64,000 nt of DNA from Bacteroides intestinalis DSM 17393. Lineage in GTDB: Bacteria; Bacteroidota; Bacteroidia; Bacteroidales; Bacteroidaceae. A program made the position numbers and the translations under genes. How positions within the stretch are numbered: position 1 is the stretch's first letter; the number at the start of each line of letters is the position of its first letter. The notes beneath the pieces are model-generated. The model worked only from the letters and a program-made list of their open reading frames with translations. It did no database searches and had not been told where the DNA came from. Shown in pieces: positions 1-8,278 of the stretch. The stretch spans positions 1,984,001-2,048,000 of the forward strand of contig NZ_ABJL02000008.1 of NCBI RefSeq assembly GCF_000172175.1, read 5' to 3'.

Positions 1-3000
1 ACAATTCAAAACCATTCCGTTTAGGCATCATAATATCACTGATAATAATATCCGGATTTTCCTTCATTGCCAACAGCTCTCCTTCTTCACCATCCGCAGC
101 CTCTATAATATCAAACCTCTCATTCATCTCATCCCTAAGGAATTCACGGAATTCTTTGTTATCTTCAACCAACAATATTTTCTTACGAGCCTTCTCAGCT
201 AAAGGCGCTTCACCCTTCAAAACCATTATCTCATCCTCTGACTCGTTTTCTTGCAATTTCTGAAGATTTTCATTAGGCACAAGATTCGTAGGAATAAAAA
301 CTGAGAAATTAGTACCTTGCTGTTCCACACTTGTCACCTCAATCTTTCCATTGTGCAATTCTGTATATTCTTTCACTAAATGCAACCCTATACCATTTCC
401 TGCATTTCCTTCTTTCGCAGAATTTTCCACTTGATAGAATCTTTCAAAAATATGAGGTAACTGGAGAGAAGAAACTCCTATTCCTGTATCTGCCACTTTT
501 ATAACAACGTATTTATTCCCGTCTGCCTCTTGCTTTTGAATACTCAAAGAGATGTGTCCTCCTTCAGGAGTAAACTTAAATGCATTAGACAATAAGTTAT
601 TTATTATCTTATGTAGTTTCTCTATATCAAAATACATATAACAACTAGTGTAATCACTATGAAAGCTGAAATCCAAATGCTTGTCTGATGCCATTAATTG
701 GAAATTGTTATAAATAAACGAAAGATATTCTACAATATCCCCTTTCGCCAATATCAGTTTTTCACCTCCCATTTCCAATTTCCTGAAATCCAATAGTTGA
801 TTAATCAAGCCTAATAAATCTTGTGCATTACGGTTTACAGACACCAATTGCTTATGTATTTTTTCATCAGTCACTTTACGCAGCAAAGCATCCAACGGTG
901 TAATAATTAATGTCAAAGGAGTACGTAACTCATGACTAATATTAGTAAAGAAACGAAATTTCAAATCCACCAATTTCTCCTCCATTTTCTTGTGTTGCTT
1001 CTGCATCAACCGGTTGCGATAACGATGAATAAAGAAAAAAGCGCTCAATCCAAGTATCAGCAAATAGAGCATATTAGCCCACCAAGTTTCATAAAAAGCA
1101 GGCAATCGCACAATCTGCAAAGTAACAACAGACTTGCTCCAAGCTCCTTCAGCATCAGTACATCTCACTTCAAACAAATATTTGCCTTTGTTCAACTGAT
1201 TGAGATAAGCCACATTCCTACCTGGCGAAAGTTTTGTCCAAGTATCCCCCTCTCCATTTAATCTATAAGCGTAAGATACTTTATGAGCATACAGATGATT
1301 TAATGATGAAAAATTTATTTCTATATTACGTTTATCGGCATCAATCTCCAGTACTTTACCATCCTGTAACGGATAATTTTTTCCATCAACCTTAACATTT
1401 GTTATACAAGGAATATCTGTACCAGTTTTCTTTCCAAATTCCTGAGAAGGAGAAATCTGACAAAAACCACCAGTTCCACCAAATATTAAATCACCTGAAG
1501 GCAATTGGGAGTATGAATGAGGAAAAAAATAAAATAGACGAACTGCACTTTCATTAGCGTAATAAGAACCAAATGAAAGGCTATTTACATCCAGTTCTAT
1601 TAATTTTTGCTTAGTCTGTATCCAAAGATGATTATATTTGTCCACAAGCAGTCCGTTTATGGCATCACCATTCAATCCACAAGTATTCGTCATTTCTTCT
1701 ATCCGCCCTTCATTATCCAAATGAAAGAGTTGTCCTTGCCGTGTCCCCAGCCAAATTGAGGAATTTTCTATAGTAGCTATTGCTGTGCAATCATATTTAA
1801 AATCGTATTTCCATACTTCCCGACCATTCTTAAACTTGTAAATAACAGATTCATTAGTCGTTTTTCTCACACTCAAAATTACTGAGTTCCCCTCCCCTTT
1901 TTCAATGTTAGTAACTAACCCTATCCCTTTCACCATGATTTTAAGTGTCCGGCTTTTCATATCATACAAATATAAATCTTTTTCGCTCCCAATCCATAAG
2001 ACATGATCCTCATCCTCATAAAAGGACTTCGGGGTAGAGGATTCCGGCAAATCCACATAATCCGCCACAAACATCTTCATATGCTCCTGCTGCATCAAAT
2101 AAATCCGTTCGGAATCATGACAAGCCACCCAACACCCTCGTTGACGAGACTTCTTCATCAAAAACACAGCCCCTAAATTATTATTAGTAAGTTGCAAAGA
2201 AGAGTGAATATTATATTCTAACTGCTCCGTTTGTAGATTATACAAATATAAACGATGTCGCTCCTGGAACAACCAAAAAACATTAGGCTCATCGTCATGA
2301 CACACAGCCAAAAATGTAGCAATATGTCTACTACTTTGCTGCACAGGCTGAACTGTATGTGTAACAATTCCCTTACTGAATGATACTATAAAACTGGGTA
2401 CATTACATCCAGCTACCCAAATATTTCCACTACGATCTTTAATCAACTGATCCAACATTTGATTTTTTTTGACTCCCATTAAATCTTGTTCAACAGAGAT
2501 CAGAGCATCATTTTCGTATTTATAAACTAGTAACCCATTCACTGTAGTCGCCCACAAATAACCTTTTACATCGTCCTGAACCATGTAAAGTATGGCACAA
2601 TCACGCTCATCACCAGAGTTCCATTGTTGAGGAACAGTAAACATTTCCTCTTCTTTACACGACGGATTAAACTTGATAATGCCGCCTCTCCAAGTACCGA
2701 CCCAGAAATAAGCATGTTCCTTATCCTGAATCATTCTCATTACCCCCTCCTTGTAAGGCCAAGGATAATAAATAAACTGATCCGCATCTTCATTAAGCCT
2801 ACAAATTCCTCCTCCCCATATTGTAATCCAAATACGATGTTCGCGATCTTCATACAAACTATTCATGTGTGATGGTTCATTATTCCATTGTATGGGATAG
2901 CTTTTCTCTATCTTAATATCCGTATTATAACGGAATAGTGTACCGGATATACTCAGCCATATTGAACCATCACTCGTTGCATCCAGCGTCTTTATCTGTA

Positions 3001-3379
3001 CGTTGTTAACACAATCACTTTCAATAGGGATAATCTGTTGAGTCCACTTATCTAAAATATATGCTCCCCTTTCCGTACCGAACCAAATACGCCCATGCTT
3101 ATCTTCTGTAATACAAGTTACTTGGTTACTACTCATTAAATTAGGAGAACGAAAATCTGAACGATAAGTATGTATTGCATAACCATCATCACAACATAGT
3201 CCATCTTCAGTACCATACCATATATACCCTTCACTATCTTGAAAAATATTCATAATACGTTTGGTAGGTAACTGATTCAACAATGGAAATTCTGTAACAG
3301 TAACATCGTATGCATCTATCTCCATTCCCCATACACATAGAAGAATTAATGACAGGAACTTCATTTTAATTGAATTCAT
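1..3379 (-). CDS. Hybrid two-component system sensor kinase/response regulator (HTCS), 3' end outside window
   Basis: A reading frame open from the ATG at 3379 to the window edge (about 1126 residues visible). It starts with a signal peptide, followed by a long region of periplasmic propeller-type repeats with recurring 'G.IW.GT..G' signatures, a Y_Y_Y-like segment and one membrane segment near residues 770-790. The cytoplasmic part has a histidine kinase H-box (ISHELRTPLT, His816), an N-box (NNLLSNAFKFTPEGG), G1 (VADTGIGV) and G2 (GNGIGLHL) boxes. A receiver domain begins 'KILLVEDN' with phospho-acceptor Asp near residue 1115 (IISDIMMP). Members of this family usually end in an AraC-type DNA-binding domain, which would lie left of the window. 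HTCS proteins normally sense oligosaccharides and activate adjacent polysaccharide-utilisation genes; the substrate cannot be told here. ATG codons at 3379 and 3364 are both possible starts. Confidence 0.95.
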   Translation of the reverse strand, partial: MNSIKMKFLSLILLCVWGMEIDAYDVTVTEFPLLNQLPTKRIMNIFQDSEGYIWYGTEDGLCCDDGYAIHTYRSDFRSPNLMSSNQVTCITEDKHGRIWFGTERGAYILDKWTQQIIPIESDCVNNVQIKTLDATSDGSIWLSISGTLFRYNTDIKIEKSYPIQWNNEPSHMNSLYEDREHRIWITIWGGGICRLNEDADQFIYYPWPYKEGVMRMIQDKEHAYFWVGTWRGGIIKFNPSCKEEEMFTVPQQWNSGDERDCAILYMVQDDVKGYLWATTVNGLLVYKYENDALISVEQDLMGVKKNQMLDQLIKDRSGNIWVAGCNVPSFIVSFSKGIVTHTVQPVQQSSRHIATFLAVCHDDEPNVFWLFQERHRLYLYNLQTEQLEYNIHSSLQLTNNNLGAVFLMKKSRQRGCWVACHDSERIYLMQQEHMKMFVADYVDLPESSTPKSFYEDEDHVLWIGSEKDLYLYDMKSRTLKIMVKGIGLVTNIEKGEGNSVILSVRKTTNESVIYKFKNGREVWKYDFKYDCTAIATIENSSIWLGTRQGQLFHLDNEGRIEEMTNTCGLNGDAINGLLVDKYNHLWIQTKQKLIELDVNSLSFGSYYANESAVRLFYFFPHSYSQLPSGDLIFGGTGGFCQISPSQEFGKKTGTDIPCITNVKVDGKNYPLQDGKVLEIDADKRNIEINFSSLNHLYAHKVSYAYRLNGEGDTWTKLSPGRNVAYLNQLNKGKYLFEVRCTDAEGAWSKSVVTLQIVRLPAFYETWWANMLYLLILGLSAFFFIHRYRNRLMQKQHKKMEEKLVDLKFRFFTNISHELRTPLTLIITPLDALLRKVTDEKIHKQLVSVNRNAQDLLGLINQLLDFRKLEMGGEKLILAKGDIVEYLSFIYNNFQLMASDKHLDFSFHSDYTSCYMYFDIEKLHKIINNLLSNAFKFTPEGGHISLSIQKQEADGNKYVVIKVADTGIGVSSLQLPHIFERFYQVENSAKEGNAGNGIGLHLVKEYTELHNGKIEVTSVEQQGTNFSVFIPTNLVPNENLQKLQENESEDEIMVLKGEAPLAEKARKKILLVEDNKEFREFLRDEMNERFDIIEAADGEEGELLAMKENPDIIISDIMMPKRNGFEL

Positions 3380-3728
3380 AATATTAGATCAACAGTTTCA
3401 AACTTGAATTAACAAAAGCAGTATTATCCCATCTTAACATAAGTCAAGCAAAGACAAAGTTACAGAAAATTTCGTCATTGAAGATGATTTCTAGTAAGTT
3501 TTTGACACCGTACTTTATCATCTTATGCCAATTTCAATATCTCCATCATTAAATCATCATTATGAAATTATCTTATATCTGAAATATTTCCCCAACAACA
3601 GTCCTATTCAGAGTATGCGCTATGGATTATTCCTGTTACTACAATAAATCTCCCGCTGTATCGCCATATTTGAATTTTCAATTTTTCACACTTTCATTTT
3701 TTTAATGTTCATGTTTTCTCATTTTTAT
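3380..3728. other. Intergenic region upstream of the HTCS gene
   Basis: AT-rich non-coding stretch of about 350 bp. It should contain the HTCS promoter, but I see no convincing TAnnTTTG box at the right distance, no long hairpin and no credible open frame. Confidence 0.4.
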
Positions 3729-4081
3729 TTATTTGTATTTCACAATACGAATAATCTTTTTAAAATTCTTCAAATATTCATTATGCTCACGGAAAAACTC
3801 AAACAGAGCACTGTGTACGGGAGCATTCTTACTCTGGAAACAGTTCAGGACACTGCTGGTAAAACGGATAGAGTCAAGATACAGATTCAGTTCCTTGTAC
3901 TCACACTTCTTTTCCAGAGCCTTTCCTTTTGCCGCACTCCAGAACTCCGGAAGATTTTTTTCATTGAAGCATCACCACGGACTCCGTTTACTGTAATTCT
4001 CATCATTATTGAAGCCTCACCGTTCCAATTCAATTTCGTCCTACGAATGTAGAATAATAGACAAAATGTTGTTCTTTCCAT
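3729..4081 (-). pseudogene. Remnant of a tyrosine-recombinase (integrase) N-terminal region
   Basis: From the ATG at 4081 the frame reads as the arm-binding N-terminus typical of Bacteroides phage/CTn integrases (start MERTTFCLLFYIRRTKLN, then 'ASIMMRITVNGVRGDAS'). The natural frame is lost after about 44 codons. A one-base shift restores recognisable integrase sequence (NLPEFWSAAKGKALEKK, then YKELNLYLDSIR), which runs to a stop at 3729-3731. The core-binding and catalytic domains are absent. This is therefore a frameshifted, truncated relic of another integrated element next to the present insertion site. The family call rests on recognition of the N-terminal pattern; the frameshift is directly visible. 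Confidence 0.75.
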
Positions 4082-4288
4082 CTTACTTGTTTTTTAATCA
4101 CAAAACTAAATTTCCAAGAGCAACAAGTCTAGGCACAAAAATACTGATAAACAATTAATTACACATCAAATAGGTATACCTAATATTAAAGGCAATCAGG
4201 CACACCGAATAGTACACCGAAAGAATGCGGATCAATGAATAAACCTGAGAGGTAAATTAATAAATTGTTATCTTTGTGTCCAAATTAA

Positions 4289-4636
4289 TTGCTTATGGAG
4301 CTAAATGGTTATCGCCTTCTTCTTCCTGAAGGCACTTTGGATTACTTTGATCTTGTTGATGTGAAAGAAAGCTTGAATGAGGTTGTCATTTACCTTGAGG
4401 AGAAGAATCAGACTCCCGAGAAGTATGCCGGTCAAGAAACAGAGGGCAAGTTTTTTTATGAGCCTGTCATTGTTCAAGACTTTCCTCTTCGTGGCAAGAA
4501 AGTCTTTTTGAACCTTCTTCTTCGTCGTTGGATTTTGAAGAGCAGCAATGAGTATATTTCCCGCAACTGGCGTATGGTGGCTCAGGGTACTCGTTTGACG
4601 CACGACTTTGCGTCTTTTTTAAAAGAACTATATTGA
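4289..4636 (+). CDS. ISAon1-family transposase N-terminal region protein
   Basis: A 115-residue protein matching the small first ORF of two-ORF ISAon1-like elements in Bacteroides (MELNGYRLLLPEG... from the second Met). It probably contributes the N-terminal DNA-binding part of the transposase. It ends just after a T-run/A-run junction (around 4615-4624), and the second frame starts in a different phase there. Production of a fusion protein by frameshifting is possible but not shown; relative to this frame the downstream one is +1. With the downstream ORF interrupted, this one alone should not support transposition. Confidence 0.75.
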   Translation: MLMELNGYRLLLPEGTLDYFDLVDVKESLNEVVIYLEEKNQTPEKYAGQETEGKFFYEPVIVQDFPLRGKKVFLNLLLRRWILKSSNEYISRNWRMVAQGTRLTHDFASFLKELY

Positions 4637-5615
4637 TAATTATCCGATTAGTTGCAAGCCATTGGGTGTTTTATATGGAGTTGACGGAGACTTACTGGAA
4701 CGTCAATACCGAAACCATTTAAGTGATTACCTACACTGGGATCAGCTTTCTCACGCAGAGAACTGGCTCCTGTTTGAGAAGAACATTGGTGCCTACGTCT
4801 GCATTGACAAAGTGGCTCTGTCCTGTGGAGAACTCTATACTGTGTTGATTAATAAAGCGGCTCACGGTGGTAAAGGCAGTATTATTGGTATCATTAAAGG
4901 TACGGATGTTTGTACGGTTACCTCTGTCCTGCTTAAACTTTCGCGTCGTCGCCGCTACTAGGTGCGTGAGATAACATTGGATATGGCTCCCAATATGGAA
5001 CAAATTGCCCGGACTTGCTTCCCTGCCGCCAAACGCGTTACAGATCGTTTCCATGTACAGAAATTAGCTTATGAAGCTGTTCAGGAGATGCGCGTGCAAG
5101 CTCGCTGGGAGGCTTTAGACGAAGAGTCCATACAGATAGCTTACGCAAAGGCCTGCGGAAAGATGTATCATGCGCCCGTTTTCGCTAATGGAGATACAAG
5201 AAAACAGTTGCTGGCAAGGAGTATTTATCTGCTTTACAAAAAAGAATCGCTATGGACTCAGTCTCAAAGGATACGGGCCGAGATTCTATTTAAAGAATAT
5301 CCCGATATAAAGAAAGGATATTATATGGCCATGCGGTTAGGATCAATCTATCATCAGTGTAAGTTTAAAGATATGGCTTTGACAAGGCTTGCAAGGTGGT
5401 ATGATGAAGTAGACAAATCGGGGTTCCTCACCTTTGGAAGGGTAGCGCGCTCTATACAAACGCACTATCTGAATATTATCAACTTCTTTGAAAGGAGAGC
5501 AACCAATGCTGCAGCAGAGTCATTCAATGCTAAAATCAAAGCGTTCAGGGCACAGTTCAGAGGGGTAAAAGATAAAGCATTTTTCTTATACAGACTAGCT
5601 AAATTATATGCATAG
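4623..5615 (+). pseudogene. ISAon1-family transposase, catalytic part, interrupted by an in-frame TAG
   Basis: The frame is open from 4623 (KNYIDNYPISCKP...) with possible start TTG 4662, and is broken by TAG at 4959-4961, between RRRRY and VREITLDMAPNMEQIAR. It then continues in the same phase to 5615. A one-base change from CAG (Gln) would explain the stop. Conserved DDE-transposase segments flank the stop: 'CIDKVALS' and 'GSIIGIIKGT' before it, 'TLDMAPNM' and 'DRFHVQKLA' after it, and the C-terminal 'NAAAESFNAKIKAFRAQFRG'. The enzyme is probably dead unless the stop is read through. Confidence 0.8.
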
Positions 5616-5691
5616 AAATAAAATCCCTCAGGTTTTTACGTTGGTCCAAGAATGCTTTGATATACTTATTTTTACTATGTGCCAAAAATAA

Positions 5692-5726
5692 AAAATCCCC
5701 GTAAAGTATTAATTTACAGGGATTTT
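5692..5726 (-). terminator. Rho-independent terminator (minus strand)
   Basis: Arms 5692-5705 and 5713-5726 form a 14-bp stem with one wobble and a short loop; a T-run follows on the minus strand. It lies about 25 bp outside the left att-like repeat, as a terminator would behind a tRNA gene transcribed leftward. A similar hairpin lies at the same relative place outside the 42902 repeat. Confidence 0.7.
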
Positions 5727-5748
5727 CTTTATTTTGCAATTCTTTCCA

Positions 5749-5773
5749 GCGGAGAGAGAGGGTATTGAACCCA
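5749..5773. repeat. Left att-like repeat, tRNA 3'-end mimic
   Basis: A 25-bp segment starting GCGGAGAGA. Read on the minus strand it resembles the T-arm and acceptor end of a tRNA (GGGTTCAATACCC followed by CTCTCTCCGC). A diverged copy (about 20 of 24 positions) lies at 42902-42925. No full tRNA folds here. It is the best candidate for the core attachment site; this is inference from position and repeat status. Confidence 0.55.
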
Positions 5774-5823
5774 AACATCTAATCGCCTATAAATCAGCTT
5801 TTTATTTTCCAAAATTTCAAATA

Positions 5824-5845
5824 GGTAACGAAACAGTAACGATTT
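5824..5845. repeat. Integrase arm-type site candidates, left end (GTAACGA pair)
   Basis: Two abutting 11-bp repeats, GGTAACGAAAC (5824-5834) and AGTAACGATTT (5835-5845). At the right end of the element, the same 11-mers occur with the last three bases swapped (42759-42780), plus an inverted copy. Tyrosine integrases of this kind bind short arm repeats near both ends, so these are probable arm sites. Confidence 0.55.
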
Positions 5846-5858
5846 TTGCAGGGTTATT

Positions 5859-5884
5859 TGTCCGGCTTTGTCCGCTGTTTGTCT
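5859..5884. repeat. Phased TGTCC array, left end of element A
   Basis: TGTCC at 5859 and 5869, then TGTCT at 5880: spacing 10 and 11 bp, about one helical turn each. The spacing is exactly kept in element B (43013, 43023, 43034) although the bases differ. Confidence 0.6.
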
Positions 5885-5900
5885 GCCTATCTCACGGGTT

Positions 5901-5908
5901 CAAAGATA
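5901..5908 (-). promoter_or_regulatory. Outward-facing promoter -7 box (TATCTTTG, minus strand)
   Basis: The minus strand reads TATCTTTG, matching the Bacteroides TAnnTTTG -7 consensus, within a block conserved at the left ends of elements A and B (43055-43062). Transcription would run out of the element, across the att-like repeat into the terminator just outside. No -33 box was confirmed. Confidence 0.4.
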
Positions 5909-5957
5909 CAACACATTTTTTAATTACGCAAATCTCTGTATATAAATGTTTCAGCTT

Positions 5958-6008
5958 AGGTGCAAGGTGCAAGCTATATATATAGATATATACTTGCACC
6001 TTGCACCT
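5958..6008. repeat. Long perfect inverted repeat near left end
   Basis: Arms 5958-5973 and 5993-6008 are perfectly complementary over 16 bp around a 19-bp AT-rich spacer. The counterpart in element B (43113-43159) keeps a 15-bp stem with matching changes in both arms. In A it lies upstream of arsR, in B directly after the araC stop. It could be a transcription barrier or a protein-binding cruciform at the end of the element. Confidence 0.7.
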
Positions 6009-6048
6009 ATCCGAAAAAATATGCCGTATTATTTGGCTATTCAAAATA

Positions 6049-6070
6049 TTGTTCGTAGTTTTGCGAACAA
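6049..6070. promoter_or_regulatory. ArsR operator upstream of arsR
   Basis: Inverted repeat TTGTTCG (6049-6055) / CGAACAA (6064-6070). A related palindrome (GTTCGTA/TACGAAC) lies before arsE at 6444-6461. Two such sites framing an arsR gene imply autoregulation by ArsR, released by arsenite. Confidence 0.75.
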
Positions 6071-6092
6071 CAAAGAAGAAAGGAGAATTGGA

Positions 6093-6419
6093 GTGAAAGA
6101 GAAACAGTACACAACAGAGCAGGAACAGATTGCTCGGTTTGCCAAAGCAATGGGACATCCGGCACGGATGGCTATTCTTGCTTTCTTGGCAAAACAAGAT
6201 AGTTGCTTCTTCGGTGATATTCACGAAGAACTACCTATTGCTAAAGCAACCGTTTCGCAGCATTTGAAAGAATTGAAAGAAGCTGGCTTAATTCAGGGGG
6301 AAATAGAAACGCCCAAAGTCCGGTATTGTATAAACCGGGAGAACTGGGAACTTGCCCGAAAATTGTTTGCAGCTTTTTTAGGGGACTGTAAATGTAAAGG
6401 TACATCGTGCTGTGAATAG
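6093..6419 (+). CDS. arsR: ArsR/SmtB-family arsenic-responsive repressor
   Basis: A 108-residue winged-helix protein starting at GTG 6093 (MKEKQYTTEQEQIARFAKAM), with AGGAG at 6081-6085 seven bases upstream. The longer open frame back to 5946 is unlikely because it would read through the palindrome and the operator. The recognition region reads 'LPIAKATVSQHLKELKEAGL'. The C-terminus carries clustered cysteines (CKCKGTSCCE), plausible As(III) ligands; the classical ELCVCDL motif is absent, so the sensing site is of the C-terminal type. It heads the ars operon and probably represses itself and arsE-acr3 through the two palindromes. Confidence 0.9.
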   Translation: MKEKQYTTEQEQIARFAKAMGHPARMAILAFLAKQDSCFFGDIHEELPIAKATVSQHLKELKEAGLIQGEIETPKVRYCINRENWELARKLFAAFLGDCKCKGTSCCE

Positions 6420-6434
6420 CAGTACCTTTTTTTT
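6396..6434 (+). terminator. Terminator overlapping the arsR stop
   Basis: AAAGGTAC (6396-6403) pairs with GTACCTTT (6422-6429), followed by a T-run. An inner TGCT/AGCA stem extends it. It would separate the arsR message from the following ars genes, which have their own operator. Confidence 0.7.
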
Positions 6435-6443
6435 GGAATAATT

Positions 6444-6461
6444 GTTCGTAGTTCTACGAAC
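6444..6461. promoter_or_regulatory. Second ArsR operator, before arsE
   Basis: Palindrome GTTCGTA (6444-6450) / TACGAAC (6455-6461), close to the arsR operator in sequence. A weak -7-like box (TAACTTTA, 6476-6483) follows just before the gene. Confidence 0.7.
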
Positions 6462-6490
6462 TACGATTATTATATTAACTTTAAAGTAGA

Positions 6491-6730
6491 ATGACAATGG
6501 AAATTAAAGTATTAGGAACTGGGTGTTCAAGCTGTAAAGCCTTGTACGAAACTACCAAACAAGCTATTTCAGAATTAGGTTGCGATGCAACCCTTATCAA
6601 AGAGGAAGATTTATTGAAAATCATGGAGTATAACATTTTAGGGCTTCCGGCTTTGGTGATTGACGAGAAAGTCGTATCAGCCGGGAAAAAGTTATCCCTT
6701 GCAGAAGTAAAAGAGTTGATAACCAAATAA
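6491..6730 (+). CDS. arsE: Small thioredoxin-fold protein, ArsE-type
   Basis: A 79-residue protein with an N-terminal redox motif (VLGTGCSSCKAL, Cys12 and Cys15), a cis-proline region (GLPALVIDEKVV) and the length of the 'redox-active disulfide protein 2' family. Its position directly before an ArsF-type lipoprotein and an ArsG-type permease matches arsEFG clusters, where ArsE and ArsF are needed with ArsG for resistance to nitroaromatic arsenicals such as roxarsone. A second ATG at 6497 is an equally good start. The symbol rests on context, since the fold alone is generic. Confidence 0.7.
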   Translation: MTMEIKVLGTGCSSCKALYETTKQAISELGCDATLIKEEDLLKIMEYNILGLPALVIDEKVVSAGKKLSLAEVKELITK

Positions 6731-6739
6731 AAATGAACT

Positions 6740-7183
6740 ATGAGAAAATTATTTTATCTACTGATTGCAACGCTGGTCTTAGTTTCCTGTGGTAACGGTT
6801 CAAAGAAAAAGACCGGAGAAAATCAAGCGGAAGAAATACAGTCTAACCGCATAGAGGTTCTTTATTTTCATGGAGCGCAACGGTGTATCACTTGCCGGGC
6901 GATAGAAACAAATACAGTAGCCCTTTTGGATAGCCTTTATTCAAAAGAAAAAGCAGACGGTAAAATTATCTATAAAGTGATAGATATTTCAAAGAAAGAA
7001 AATGAAGCGATTGCAGACAAGTACGAAGTTACATGGTCGTCTTTGTTTGTAAACGGCTGGAAAGACGGCAAAGAGAATGTAAACAACATGACCGAGTTTA
7101 GTTTTTCCAATGCGAAAAATGCACCGGACAAGTTTAAAGAGGGAATTAAAAGCAAGATTGACGAATTGTTAAAACAGTTGTAA
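6740..7183 (+). CDS. arsF: ArsF-family lipoprotein with CxxC motif
   Basis: 147 residues. It has a lipoprotein signal (LVLVSC, lipid-anchored Cys17) followed by a low-complexity linker and a thioredoxin-like domain with CITC (Cys49, Cys52). ArsF-family proteins are assigned to reduction of nitrophenyl arsenicals together with ArsE. It would sit in the cell envelope next to the ArsG permease, encoded two bases downstream. The strict gene order E-F-G supports the call. Confidence 0.75.
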   Translation: MRKLFYLLIATLVLVSCGNGSKKKTGENQAEEIQSNRIEVLYFHGAQRCITCRAIETNTVALLDSLYSKEKADGKIIYKVIDISKKENEAIADKYEVTWSSLFVNGWKDGKENVNNMTEFSFSNAKNAPDKFKEGIKSKIDELLKQL

Positions 7184-7184
7184 G

Positions 7185-7892
7185 ATGGATTTTCTTCAAT
7201 CGCTATTAGATAACAGTTCTATTCCTGCTATTACAGCTTTTATATTGGGGATTTTAACGGCGGTCAGCCCGTGTCCGTTAGCGACCAACATAACGGCAAT
7301 AGGATTTATTAGTAAGGACATAGAAAACCATCACCGGATATTTATAAACGGATTGCTTTATACTTTCGGCAGAATAGTAAGCTATACGGTTCTTGGCTTT
7401 ATCCTTATCCCTATTCTCCGTGAGGGAGCAAGTATGTTTATGGTTCAAAAAGCCGTAAGCAAGTACGGGGAAATGCTGATTGCTCCGGCGTTAATTATCA
7501 TTGGAATATTTATGCTCGATATAATAAAACTCAATCTACCGAAAATCAATATCGGCGGTGAAAGTTTGAAAAAGAGGACGAAAGGCGGTTGGGGGGCTAT
7601 GCTATTGGGTATTTTATTCGCCCTTGCTTTTTGTCCTACCAGTGGAGTATTTTATTTCGGTATGCTTATGCCTTTGTCAGCAGCGGAAACGGGTGGGTAT
7701 CTCTTACCTGTAATTTACGCTATTGCTACGGGATTACCCGTAATCCTTGTTGCATGGATTTTAGCGTACAGTGTTGCCGGACTGGGTAAGTTTTATAACC
7801 GGATGCAAATATTCGAGAAATGGTTTCGTAAAATAGTTGCCATCCTCTTTATTGCGGTAGGAATTTATTATGCAGTAGTCTTTTATCTATAA
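7185..7892 (+). CDS. arsG: ArsG-family aromatic arsenical efflux permease
   Basis: A 235-residue membrane protein with about six segments, related to the CcdA/DsbD transmembrane family. Paired cysteines sit in membrane contexts: SPCPLATN (Cys30) and FCPTSGVF (Cys150). ArsG permeases export trivalent aminoaromatic arsenicals formed by the ArsE/ArsF step, or work in electron transfer; the CcdA-like Cys pattern leaves both open. Tightly coupled to arsF. Confidence 0.75.
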   Translation: MDFLQSLLDNSSIPAITAFILGILTAVSPCPLATNITAIGFISKDIENHHRIFINGLLYTFGRIVSYTVLGFILIPILREGASMFMVQKAVSKYGEMLIAPALIIIGIFMLDIIKLNLPKINIGGESLKKRTKGGWGAMLLGILFALAFCPTSGVFYFGMLMPLSAAETGGYLLPVIYAIATGLPVILVAWILAYSVAGLGKFYNRMQIFEKWFRKIVAILFIAVGIYYAVVFYL

Positions 7893-7926
7893 ATAAACAT
7901 AGAGTATCATTTTAAATAAAAACAGT

Positions 7927-8253
7927 ATGAAAAAGATAGAAATTTTCGACCCGGCAATGTGTTGCCCTACGGGTCTTTGTGGAACAAATATTGACCCTGA
8001 ATTAATGCGTATTGCGGTTGTTATTGAAACATTGAAGAAACAGGGTATCATCGTTACCCGTCACAATTTACGTGACGAACCGCAAGTGTATGTAAGTAAT
8101 AAAACAGTAAACGAGCATCTGCAAAAACATGGGGCGGATGCACTGCCTATTACTTTAGTGGACGGCGAAATCGCTGTTTCAAAAACCTATCCTACCACCA
8201 AACAAATGAGTGAATGGACGGGTATCAATTTGGATTTTATGCCAGTAAAATGA
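7927..8253 (+). CDS. arsD: Arsenite metallochaperone ArsD
   Basis: 108 residues with the diagnostic N-terminal cysteines (Cys12, Cys13 and Cys18 in 'DPAMCCPTGLCG') that bind As(III) and hand it to ArsA. The rest follows the ArsD fold (ETLKKQGIIVTRHNLRDEP, ALPITLVDGEI). It lies 25 bp before arsA, the usual partner. The distal Cys pairs of some ArsD proteins are absent. Confidence 0.93.
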   Translation: MKKIEIFDPAMCCPTGLCGTNIDPELMRIAVVIETLKKQGIIVTRHNLRDEPQVYVSNKTVNEHLQKHGADALPITLVDGEIAVSKTYPTTKQMSEWTGINLDFMPVK

Positions 8254-8278
8254 GTATTCACCAGCTAATTATATAAAA

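Larger units (their letters stand above)
4241..5636 (+). mobile_element. ISAon1-like (ISL3-type DDE) insertion sequence, inactivated
   Basis: Two consecutive transposase frames lie between short inverted repeats: AAACCTGAG at 4241-4249 and its complement CTCAGGTTT at 5627-5635. The imperfect similarity extends a few bases inward. I could not identify a convincing target-site duplication. The element lies next to the integrase relic and just outside the left end of conjugative element A. Confidence 0.7.

Noticed and set aside
3705..4052. Plus-strand open frames opposite the integrase relic
   Set aside because: They are the shadow of the decayed minus-strand integrase sequence.
5749..5840. A complete tRNA gene at the left end
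   Set aside because: Only the T-arm and acceptor end resemble a tRNA; no matching 5' acceptor strand, D-arm or anticodon arm is found.
5734..5985. Open frame over the left att region
   Set aside because: It runs through att-like, arm-like and phased repeats and has no recognisable protein features.
5946..6092. N-terminal extension of ArsR back to 5946
   Set aside because: It would translate the long palindrome and the ArsR operator; the GTG at 6093 has a good AGGAG and gives a normal-length ArsR.
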